Virus record (IMG/VR): IMGVR_UViG_3300047453_000452
Coordinates: 1 to 41,932 of that record
Direction: 5' to 3' (one strand)
DNA: 41,932 nt
Origin: a virus
The position numbers and the translations under genes are program-made. Positions 8,033-16,400 of the stretch are shown piece by piece (position 1 is the stretch's first letter; each line of letters starts with the position of its first letter). Below the pieces are notes generated by a model that was not told the origin of the DNA, did not search any database, and saw only the letters and a program-made list of their open reading frames with translations.

Positions 8033-9081
8033 TATCTATTTCCTCCGTGATGAAATCCGTCACCTGGTCGATGTACAACTCCGTGTGTTGGACAAACTTC
8101 GCCTTGTGGCTGTTGCATTTGTTCTGAAGGTTGTCTTGGAGCACTTTTTTTAGATTTTCCCATTTTGCCTTTAATAGATTTAACAATATCATTAACGTGT
8201 GTATCGCTCATATTCATTGCTTTATCGTTAACTCTATCTGGTTCTTCTTCCATACTAGCTCTAATAGGACTGTAAACTCTTCTGCCTTCGCCAATGTCAA
8301 ATATTGTTACATCTTTATCATTTAGGTAAGATGTATTAATTGGAAATGTACTTCCAGTTACAACAGTAGCAGGTGTTCCTAATGCTTTAGCAACGTGCTG
8401 ACCTACACTATCACAACCTAAAAAGTGATCAGCTTCTTTAATTACTGCTGACCAAATACGAAGATCTGGAATCTGTGGCTGTGCTAATGGAACTTCATTT
8501 TCATTTTCTTCATATAAGTTTAGCTGATGCTCTGACATTATAATAATGCCATATTCTTGTTTTAATTGATTTGCCATTCCAAGCATATCTTCAACTCTAA
8601 AACTTCTTGATGTTGAGTCAATTAAACTTTCTTCAACACCTCTACCAAAAGGTTGAATAACTAAAATTTTGTCAAACCCGGTAACAGCTCTTACTTCGTC
8701 AACTACCCCTTTACCTTGAATTAGTTCTGATTTGTTAAGGTCAATTGTAGGTGCTGGTAAATCTCTAATACCTTTTTTGTTAATTTCAATATCAAATGCT
8801 TGAGCAATACTACATTGTTGATTGTAGTATTCCCAGATTCGATATGGTTCAGGACTTACACAATCTCTATCTTTAATAAATTGTTCAAATAATCCTTTGT
8901 GCCAAGTATCATAAGCACGTTTATGTAGGGTCGGATGTCCTTTATAAAAGTCCATACCCCCTTCGCAAACAATGATAAAATCATCATCTGGATTCTCTTT
9001 TTCGTAAAGCTCAAATGCAGGAATACTAGTAACTACTCTACCAGCTCCTCCATTGATAAAAAATGCTGTTGATCTTTTCAT
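8032..9081 (-). CDS. Glycosyltransferase family 9 (heptosyltransferase)-like protein
   Basis: A 349-aa GT-B-type protein resembling ADP-heptose:LPS heptosyltransferases. The N-terminus has the acceptor-side loop GGAGRVVTSIPAFELY. The C-terminal half has IIIMSEHQ, then ADHFLGCDSVGQHVAKALGTPATVVTGS, which matches the GT9 donor-site pattern (D-S-x-xxH-xA-ALG-P-V-x-LFG). The family transfers heptose from ADP-heptose, the product of the hldE/gmhB/hldD genes nearby. Residues ~305-349 form a Lys/Gln/Pro linker and a Cys/His tail (CPTHGVVHRPGDGFHHGGNR) not usual for GT9. It is the first gene after its own late promoter; AGGGAC precedes the ATG. The acceptor is unknown: host lipid A core, a polysaccharide, or a phage fibre protein. 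Confidence 0.75.
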   Translation of the reverse strand: MKRSTAFFINGGAGRVVTSIPAFELYEKENPDDDFIIVCEGGMDFYKGHPTLHKRAYDTWHKGLFEQFIKDRDCVSPEPYRIWEYYNQQCSIAQAFDIEINKKGIRDLPAPTIDLNKSELIQGKGVVDEVRAVTGFDKILVIQPFGRGVEESLIDSTSRSFRVEDMLGMANQLKQEYGIIIMSEHQLNLYEENENEVPLAQPQIPDLRIWSAVIKEADHFLGCDSVGQHVAKALGTPATVVTGSTFPINTSYLNDKDVTIFDIGEGRRVYSPIRASMEEEPDRVNDKAMNMSDTHVNDIVKSIKGKMGKSKKSAPRQPSEQMQQPQGEVCPTHGVVHRPGDGFHHGGNR

Positions 9082-9106
9082 ATTTGTCCCTTTGTAATTA
9101 CTAAAT

Positions 9107-9114
9107 TATTTATT
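9107..9114 (-). promoter_or_regulatory. T4-type late promoter AATAAATA for the GT9 operon
   Basis: The minus strand reads AATAAATA, one mismatch from the T4 late consensus TATAAATA and fitting the NATAAATA form of marine T4-like phages. It stands 25 bases before the GT9 start codon, the same range as three other copies in this window (20-27 bases), and just after a terminator. Confidence 0.65.
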
Positions 9115-9151
9115 AGACCCTATAATTGATTATTACAAAAGTGGTTGTCAT

Positions 9152-9186
9152 AAAAAAAGGCAGTATAAAAACTGCCCTTTTCTTTT
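9152..9186 (-). terminator. Intrinsic terminator after the virion gene block
   Basis: Read on the minus strand, GGCAGT-TTTTAT-ACTGCC (9159-9176) is followed directly by seven T. The six-pair stem, short loop and T-run form a textbook Rho-independent terminator 12 bases after the stop of the gene at 9199. On the plus strand an interrupted T-run also follows, so it may act in both directions. The rest of the 117-base gap at 9082-9198 contains only the late promoter and ribosome-binding site. Confidence 0.85.
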
Positions 9187-9198
9187 TGTTTTTATTAC

Positions 9199-10017
9199 TT
9201 ACTCTCCAGTAAGATCTGGATCTTCATTTGGATTGTAATCATCATAATTAGTAATGTCAAACTCAATTATTGTAGTTTTTGGATACATAGAATCAATAAA
9301 GATTTGAGGAATATCAGTACCTTCAAATGCCTGTGGCATATCTCTTAACAATTGTCTGTACGTTGCTAACTCTTGAGTTTTCTCACCTTCAGCATCCATA
9401 GCTAGATATGTAGCATACAATGAGTCAGTATTTCTTAACAATACGTCTCTTTCCGCTTTAATTGTATGCCAGCTTTGAGCTTTACCTATCCAACATTCGT
9501 TAGTTTGTTTGTGCAAAATAACTTTTTCATTTTCAAAGTCCCAGCGACATTTTAAATCATCATATAGTTCGTCTGGGTGAATTGGATAAGGATATTCAAA
9601 GTTTTCATATCCTTCTGGTGACTCAATCACTTTTTGACCTACTTCGTGTTCCCAGTCATCATCATCCATAAAGTTATTATGATAATCGGATAATACTTCA
9701 GCAGCTAACGGATCTGATGCACAATCAAATTTAATTAATGTTGTTTCTGAGTCTGCTTCAATTGATTCATCTGGTAGTTCGTGTTCTCTAAATACAGATT
9801 CAAATGTTCCGTCTTCATTATTTGCAAAAAAGTAAATTGTTTTTGGACCAATATAGATAGTATTAATTGTATCTGTACTATCCCAACCATCTAAATAATT
9901 GTTATTTGGACATTCGTAACTATACTCTTTTTTAATCCATTCGGTTTCAAATTCGTCACTCATATTGATATCATCTATGTTGACACCAAAATTTGTTTTC
10001 ATATCTATTATCGCCAT
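9199..10017 (-). CDS. Probable tail-fibre assembly chaperone / tail assembly protein
   Basis: A very acidic 272-aa protein. Residues ~183-232 (WHTIKAERDVLLRNTDSL, then ATYRQLLRDMPQAF) fit the pattern of the phage tail assembly chaperone family (Phage_tail_APC type: R-x-ERD-xLL-x-TD, then YRQ-x-LRD-x-P). The N-terminal 180 residues, rich in Asp, Glu and aromatic residues, are not recognised. The gene is the last of the fibre operon, right after a probable tip adhesin, which is where T4-like phages keep their fibre chaperone. It may help fold or attach the upstream fibre, or be a minor structural protein. Confidence 0.6.
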   Translation of the reverse strand: MAIIDMKTNFGVNIDDINMSDEFETEWIKKEYSYECPNNNYLDGWDSTDTINTIYIGPKTIYFFANNEDGTFESVFREHELPDESIEADSETTLIKFDCASDPLAAEVLSDYHNNFMDDDDWEHEVGQKVIESPEGYENFEYPYPIHPDELYDDLKCRWDFENEKVILHKQTNECWIGKAQSWHTIKAERDVLLRNTDSLYATYLAMDAEGEKTQELATYRQLLRDMPQAFEGTDIPQIFIDSMYPKTTIIEFDITNYDDYNPNEDPDLTGE

Positions 10018-10021
10018 TCTA

Positions 10022-10885
10022 TTAACTCCAAGTTATTCTAATTAGACCCGGCATACCCGGAGTACCACGACAGAAACAAATAAAGTTACCGCACCACGAT
10101 TTCATATTACTCATTCCACCCATAGCAATCAATCTAAATCCTCTACAACAACTTGCACAACCGCAATATGTTCTACTAGGTCCCATATAGTATGTATGTT
10201 CGTTATTGAGTCCATAGGATGGAGCAGTTTTCTGCCATCTATCCCAACACTGGCAACCACTGTCTGATTTATAAAATTGTGGCTCGCCACCTGTATCAGC
10301 AAAGTCCCATTTACAACCAATACAAATACCTAAGTTACAGAATCCTTCTGTTCGGTTAGCGCCACTCATACACTTACAAGTACAGTATCTTACATATGCA
10401 CCTAGTCCGCCTGGTATACAAGTACAGCATAATCCTGAACCAATAAACCAACTACTACACCCTCTCGGTCCTTGACAACAAGCAGTAAAGCAACCGCAGC
10501 CGTTATTTGATGTTCCGTTACCACCTGAGCCTACACAGAATCTGTAACAGCACCCTGGAATAAATTGTCCGTCGGTTCGTCTAATAGTTTTTCTACCAAA
10601 ATATCCTCCAAACGATCCACAACTTGCCATATCACATCTACAACTATAGCAGCAGTGTCCTGATCCTGAGCCACCTCCGCTCCATACTTCAAATGTAATT
10701 TTTGATGCACAAGTACAAGCAAACCAGCAACCACATCTACCACAGTGTGCTCTACACCTGTGTGTACCATTACATACTAAGCAAGTATTGTAACACTGGA
10801 AAAACCCTCCAGGTACTTGGCCTTGTGATCTTTGACACGTACCGTCCGGAAACCTAATCCCATCGCTATATAAACAAGTAGCCAT
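10022..10885 (-). CDS. Cysteine- and glycine-rich protein, probable tail-fibre tip adhesin
   Basis: A 287-aa protein with 42 cysteines (about 15%), many as CC, CxC or CxxC, plus abundant Gly and no long helix-forming stretch. The start LYSDGIRFPDGTCQ resembles the FxDGTxQ openings of phage fibre modules. The body follows the pattern of glycine-rich tail-tip adhesins: WSGGGSGSG, VGSGGNGTSNNG, SSWFIGSG, PGGLGAYVRY, and a final GMPGLIRITWS, with Cys occupying many positions between the Gly runs. It abuts the stop of the S74 fibre gene, has an AAAGGGAGA ribosome site and its own late promoter 20 bases upstream. Adhesin function is inferred from this order (fibre, adhesin, chaperone) and composition. 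Whether the Cys form disulfides or bind metal cannot be read from the sequence. Confidence 0.6.
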   Translation of the reverse strand: MATCLYSDGIRFPDGTCQRSQGQVPGGFFQCYNTCLVCNGTHRCRAHCGRCGCWFACTCASKITFEVWSGGGSGSGHCCYSCRCDMASCGSFGGYFGRKTIRRTDGQFIPGCCYRFCVGSGGNGTSNNGCGCFTACCQGPRGCSSWFIGSGLCCTCIPGGLGAYVRYCTCKCMSGANRTEGFCNLGICIGCKWDFADTGGEPQFYKSDSGCQCWDRWQKTAPSYGLNNEHTYYMGPSRTYCGCASCCRGFRLIAMGGMSNMKSWCGNFICFCRGTPGMPGLIRITWS

Positions 10886-13111
10886 TTATGCGTCTCCCTT
10901 TAATGTATTTATTTCTTCTTTTAATTCTTTAATTGCTTCTACTAATAAAGGTACAACTCTTTCGTATTGCAATGTTATGTAGTCCTCACCTGATATTGAT
11001 TTACCATCGTTTTCCGGATCTCTATCAAACGGTGCAGGGTGAATGATTTCTGGAAGTACTGCTTGCACTTCTTGAGCAATCAATCCTACTTCTGCTTTTT
11101 CTTTATCAAAGTCATCTGGTGTATTTTCGTTCCAATTATATGTTACACCATTAAGTGACATAACTTTGTCTAGTGCATTTGGAATGTTTTCAATGTTAGT
11201 TTTAAGTCTAGCATCTGAAGTATTTGAAATAACGTTACCTGAAGCTCTGTGAATACCGTTTGTTTGACAACCATCATTTTGCGTTTCAATCTTATTAGAA
11301 TCGTTATAACGCAGTTGAGTTTGGCCATTAAGTGTATGATAAACGAACCAGTGATTGTTTACATCGTCGTATAAGCCGGCAGCATTGCTGTTATCGTGCA
11401 TAAACACAACTCGTCCGCCAATTGAATACCCTTCCCAGCCACCGTGGTCGCCGCCGTCAATTTCAATCGAACCGTAGTTACCACTTACTGGACGGAAGTA
11501 TCCGTTATCTGTGTCGCCTAAACGTACACCTGTGCCATTAACTGTTACTTCACGACTTCCTCCAACATACATACTAATTGTATCGCCTTCAAAGTCAAGA
11601 TACGTGTTACTATCACCTGCGTGACGCAAGTATCTTGGAATAGTTAGATCGCCAGTTGTTTCAAGACTTGTAAATTTACCAGTGCTTGATGTTGATGCAC
11701 CAATTGACATATTGTTAATTGATCCGCCACCTGCTGGTGACATTGTAACAGTACCTGTTCCACTTGGTGAAAATGTTAAGTTAGCGTTTGCTGGACTAAA
11801 TCCTACTGTACTTGTTGCACTTAGTGTTGTAAATTCTCCAGAAGCTCTTGATACGTTACCAATTGAACCTACAAAGCCGCCGCCGGAGTAAATGCGTTTA
11901 GCAATACTTGCACCACCTTCACAACGTAGTGTACCAGTGTCACCCGAGTTGTTTGAAGCGTCTGTAGTTCCTGTAAAGTCTACAGTTGAGTTTGCAGTTA
12001 GTGTAGTAAATGCACCTGTGTTAGCAGTTGAACTACCAATTGGAGTATTATTAATACTGCCTGCAAATAATGCGCCACTTACACCAATGCCGCCTGTTAC
12101 AACTAGCGTACCTGTTGTAGTGTTAGTTGATGCTGTGTTTGCTGTAAATGTTGTTGCACCGTTTGAAGTTAATGATGTAAATGCACCAGTACTAGCTGTT
12201 GAACTACCAACTGCTGTACCTTGTAAACTTCCACCGTATATTGCTCCGCTTACACCTAACCCACCTGTTACAACTAGCGTACCTGATGTAGTACTACTTG
12301 ATGCTGTGTTTGCTGAAAATGTAACTGCTCCTGTTGCACCTAAGCTAGTAAAGTTAGCTTGTGCTGGATTAGTTGCACCAATTCTAACATTAGACATACT
12401 ACCTTGTGTATCTGAACTAATTGTTAGTGTGCCGCCTGCTCCAATAGTAGTATCGCCACCTGGATCAATTGTTACTGAACTAGTTGAACCAGTTGGCGCC
12501 ATATTAATAATCTGTCCAGCTGCTGTAAAATCTAAGTTACCTGGAAATTCTGTTGGTTTTCCAGCTTCGCCTAATATAATTGATCCTGATGCAGATGCTA
12601 ATGTTAAATTTCCTGTAGGTCGGAGTGTTGCTTGTGCCCCAGGCTGAATGGAGACAGAACTCTGTGGACTAATGTCAACTGTTCCTGAACCTGTTGGTTT
12701 AATTTCTACATTATTATCTAATGGATTAAGTTCTACTTTTGCATCAGCATTTAGTACATCATTAAATGTAACTGGTAGTTCAAATACTGTAGTACCTGCT
12801 AACGCACTTGTTAATACATAATTTGCACCATCTGATGTTAATTGATATGTTGAGTTTGTTGGAATATCTACTGATGTTCCAAGTGTTACACCGTTACCTG
12901 TGATTTGACCAGCTGACGTAGTCAACGTAATCATTCCATCAGTAGCGTTGTAAAATGTTTGTCGACTTCCTGGAAAAAATACTGGGCTTACCATTGTAAC
13001 TTCGTACCCTGTTGTCCCTATTAGGGAAATAATTCCTCCAGTAAACGCATAAGTGAATGTTGTTTCCTCTTCCACTACCAGTGTTTGCGGTGCTGTATTA
13101 TAACGTGCCAT
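10886..13111 (-). CDS. Tail fibre with C-terminal S74 self-cleaving intramolecular chaperone
   Basis: A 741-aa protein dominated by Ser/Thr/Gly/Asn beta repeats. Two clear ~60-residue copies contain TSGTLVVTGGLGVSGAIYGG and TTGTLVVTGGIGVSGALFAG, each followed by an SSTAxTGAFTxLT segment. The last ~110 residues are the S74 chaperone domain: SDARLKTNIENI with the Ser632/Lys637 cleavage pair, VTYNWNE, VGLIAQEVQAVLPEII, YERVVPLLVEAIKEL and a terminal coiled coil. In this family the domain trimerises the fibre and then cuts itself off before the serine. The mature fibre would be about 631 residues. GGGGAA precedes the ATG. It sits between a small virion protein and the Cys-rich adhesin candidate. 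Confidence 0.88.
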   Translation of the reverse strand: MARYNTAPQTLVVEEETTFTYAFTGGIISLIGTTGYEVTMVSPVFFPGSRQTFYNATDGMITLTTSAGQITGNGVTLGTSVDIPTNSTYQLTSDGANYVLTSALAGTTVFELPVTFNDVLNADAKVELNPLDNNVEIKPTGSGTVDISPQSSVSIQPGAQATLRPTGNLTLASASGSIILGEAGKPTEFPGNLDFTAAGQIINMAPTGSTSSVTIDPGGDTTIGAGGTLTISSDTQGSMSNVRIGATNPAQANFTSLGATGAVTFSANTASSSTTSGTLVVTGGLGVSGAIYGGSLQGTAVGSSTASTGAFTSLTSNGATTFTANTASTNTTTGTLVVTGGIGVSGALFAGSINNTPIGSSTANTGAFTTLTANSTVDFTGTTDASNNSGDTGTLRCEGGASIAKRIYSGGGFVGSIGNVSRASGEFTTLSATSTVGFSPANANLTFSPSGTGTVTMSPAGGGSINNMSIGASTSSTGKFTSLETTGDLTIPRYLRHAGDSNTYLDFEGDTISMYVGGSREVTVNGTGVRLGDTDNGYFRPVSGNYGSIEIDGGDHGGWEGYSIGGRVVFMHDNSNAAGLYDDVNNHWFVYHTLNGQTQLRYNDSNKIETQNDGCQTNGIHRASGNVISNTSDARLKTNIENIPNALDKVMSLNGVTYNWNENTPDDFDKEKAEVGLIAQEVQAVLPEIIHPAPFDRDPENDGKSISGEDYITLQYERVVPLLVEAIKELKEEINTLKGDA
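10906..10913 (-). promoter_or_regulatory. T4-type late promoter AATAAATA before the Cys-rich gene
   Basis: AATAAATA followed by CATTAAAGGGAG on the minus strand, inside the last codons of the 741-aa fibre gene and 20 bases before the next ATG. The extension ATAAATACATTAA is shared with the element at 25600-25607. Confidence 0.6.
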
Positions 13112-13130
13112 TTCTAGTTCCCCTGTCTAA

Positions 13131-13451
13131 TTAAGTTGTCGATGTTTCGATGCCGTATACTGTAATACCAACGTCATTAGAGTTTACATTTGCTACTATA
13201 TTTAGCCCGCCTTGCATAACTAAACCTGTGCGTTCAAACACACCGTTTGGAATAATAACTGTATTCCATTCGATCCATTCTTCCGCTGTTGGCGTTGCTG
13301 CCGTTGCCATTGCCAACTTCATTGAAATTGACGTTGCATTTCTATTTGTAATTGATACATTTGCTACAGCATAAGTTCCTACTGGTACTGTGTACACAGT
13401 AGTATCTGTACTTGCTGTTAGGTCCTGTACGCCTAATCTTCCTGTTGCCAT
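13131..13451 (-). CDS. Small virion-associated protein, function unknown
   Basis: A 106-aa all-beta-looking protein starting MATGRLGVQDLTASTDTTVY. It resembles in layout the 109-aa protein at 36149: an N-terminal ligand-like strand, an N-x-N central strand, a VIIPNG turn (VVPPNT in the other), a GG-L strand, and a C-terminal strand with final acidic residues. Proteins of this size between fibre genes in marine T4-like phages are usually annotated as virion structural proteins. GGAGATAA serves as the ribosome site. No enzyme motif is visible. Confidence 0.65.
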   Translation of the reverse strand: MATGRLGVQDLTASTDTTVYTVPVGTYAVANVSITNRNATSISMKLAMATAATPTAEEWIEWNTVIIPNGVFERTGLVMQGGLNIVANVNSNDVGITVYGIETSTT

Positions 13452-13470
13452 TTTAATTTATCTCCATTTT

Positions 13471-16400
13471 TTATCTGCTTAAGAAGTATCCAAGTGCTAC
13501 TGGAGCTCCATCAACACCACCAGTAAAGTTCATCTTCGCTTTAATATTTAGCTGACCTCCACTAGTTGTTGTGATTTCATCGTTTGCAATGAATATTACC
13601 CCTGCTGTTAGTGTGTTAACGTTCAGGCTACTTTGTCCACCACCAATCTGTGCAGTGATGTACGATTTGATTGCTCTTTGTGTTGGAACAATATTGTCAC
13701 TGTTTTCTGTAAAGAACGGATCTGTACTAAACTGTGTAATAACTGCTGAGCCAATACCAACCGCAATACCACCAAGTTGCAATGACTGCAATCCTGCTAA
13801 GTTAAATGCGTCAGCATCCAATGTCGCAGTACCTGTGGACTGCTGAACACCAAACAAGCCACCAACGTTAAAGTTACCATCTTGGTCAGTACTTGTAAAG
13901 AATACTCGTCCGCCGCCGCTACTTAATTGCTGTGCTTCGATATATGCTGATGTAATATCAACGAACGGATAGTTTGTTTTAGCTTGGTTACCAGTACCAA
14001 TATACAAGAAGTCGTGTCCTGTTAGACGCACTTGCGAGTATTTGTTAGTTGTAGTAATCTTTGTTCCGTCTTTCGGTGCATTCAACACTGTTAATGACGG
14101 ACTAACTTGGAAGGTTGCTGTATAGCTTCCTGGTTGTCCAATAACATTACTAATTGTAACCAATTTATAATAATTGTCCGGAATACTAGCAAACTCAACG
14201 TTTGATCCTGGTTCTGGCAATTCAAACAATCCTCTTACAGCAATAAACGTTGCTGGTTGATATAAGTCTGCGCTACCATCGCCTGATAATTCAGCTGTTG
14301 CTGTTGTATATCCTGTACCTCTGTTAGTAAAGGTTGGACTTGCTAATGCACCACTTCTAATTCTAGGATTAACTGCTGCATCAATTGTTGCGTTATTATC
14401 ACCAATTGTTACTCTCGGTCCTGCTTCAAATATTGTTGGTTCTAGATCTGCTGCTACTACTGTAGTAATGTCAAAACTTGCACCGCCACTAATTAAACTA
14501 ATTTCAATGTCAGTACCGTTAATTGCACTTATGTAATATAACTGCTCACTGTCAATACCTGTAGCACTTTCTACATTAGATGCAACACCTGATCCTCCGT
14601 AGCCTCCGCTGCTGGTTGTTGTTGTCTGCGTGTTTATTGTAATTGGTTGCCCAACATACAAGTTTGCTGCAGAGTTAACTTCAATAGTGTTTGGTGCTGT
14701 TGTACTTACAACAGTTCCTGTTGGATAACCTGATCCAGGTTCAGCTAAACTAATTGTTATTATACGTCCATCTTCGTCAGTTGTTCTACCCAACGCTCTT
14801 GCACCAGTATTAATATAGAAGCCTGTTCCTCGAGCTGCTGTAGCTCCTGGACCGTTTGTTACTACCCAGGTTGGAACACTATTTGGATTACCAAATCCTA
14901 CGCCATACCATTTTGTACCTGAAGCTGATGAGCTATCTCTTATATACCACTCTAGACCATATTGACTTGTAGCAACATATTCTTCACCAGTAATTACAAA
15001 TAGTCCTTGACCGTATGCAACTTCGTTCCAATCACTAGTTCCAATGTTTTTCAATCCTGCTGGTGATGCTGCCCAAGTTACGCCTTTATCAACACTAACT
15101 GCTACTTCGCCGGATTCAGCAAGTGCAACATATCTACTGTTACCATATGCTATTGCTTTCCAGTTACCAGTTGCTGGCGGTAATGCACCTCCAGCTACCC
15201 AAGTAATACCGTTTGTACTGTATGCTGATTCGTCTTGTTGTGATATTGCAACAAAAGTGTTACCACCGTGTGCAACTGCAACAAAAGTATCTGTTCCACC
15301 TGTTAATGTAGTAATAGTTCTTCCAACCCAACTTATACCGTCTGTTGAAGTACCTGCGCCTGATGTGCCATCTCCGCCAACTACAACATATGTTCCATTG
15401 CCATAAGCAATATCTTGGTATGCTGATCCTGGTAACGGTGATCCGCCTGTCCAGTCAGCTGTTGATAATGAACTACTTTCTAAGTATGCATTGTTAGCTG
15501 AACCTTTAGAAATTGCAACAAATTTTGCTGCTGGATCAGTAATTGTTACTGTTGGTGCGCTAGTATACCCTTCACCACGCAACGGTTGATCATCACCATC
15601 TAGTGAAATATTAACAGTTTTTAATCCGCCATTATCAATAGTTGATGTTGCTGTTGCTTGTGTAGATGCACCGCCTCCACTAATAGTAATAGTTGGTGCT
15701 GTTAAATAACCTCTACCAAATGATGTTACAATAATCTCAGTAACTTTATCTGTTTCAGCTGTTACTGTTGGTGCTTGTGCATAACCTGCACCAGTACTTG
15801 TAATAATAATTTCTTTAATTGCACCATCTTGTACAGTAGCTACAGCACTTGCGCCGCCTCCGCCTGCTGTTGGAGTTAACACAATAGTTGGAGCAGTTAC
15901 ATAACCACGTCCGCCATCAACTACTGTAATCTTTTTAATCTGTGTTGGTCCAGGTAAGCCAATGCTGTTTAGTTCACCTAATTCTGCTGTAAGTACTGCA
16001 CCAGTTCCGCCTAGTCCGCCAACAATTGCTGTTGCTCTAGCATTTTGTCCGCCGCCAAATACAGCTTTTGTCCAAGCACCAGATGCTGGTAATATACCAC
16101 CAACAGCCCAAGTTTTACCATCATTTGAATAGTGAGCTTGTGTGCCGTCTCCTGGTAATGACATAAACACGCCACCACTAGTAATATCAGCAAACTGAAC
16201 TGCACCGTGATCATAAGTTGTTCCAGTTTCTGGAACATTTACAGTATCTTTTGTAAAGCCCGGCTCGTCAAAAGTAATTCTTGGTTCAACTCTATAACCT
16301 GTAGTAAGATCTAAGTTAGCTTCAACTGCTGTACCTTCAATTACGTGATTCCAACCAGCTGCATACATTGCAACAGTTTGACTTGTTGTTGTAGTTAGTG

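Noticed and set aside
8004-8325. Short frames on both strands around the GT9 3' end
   Set aside because: They overlap the well-supported GT9 and carbamoyltransferase genes in other frames and carry no recognisable sequence.
9121-9160. TATAAT at 9121 on the + strand as a forward promoter
   Set aside because: There is no -35 match at proper distance and no + strand gene downstream; probably chance in AT-rich spacer.
11682-12647. Two adjoining + strand frames (69 and 251 codons), Pro/Val/Ala-rich
   Set aside because: They are antisense to the S74 fibre repeats and are explained by its codon bias; no start signal or family motif.
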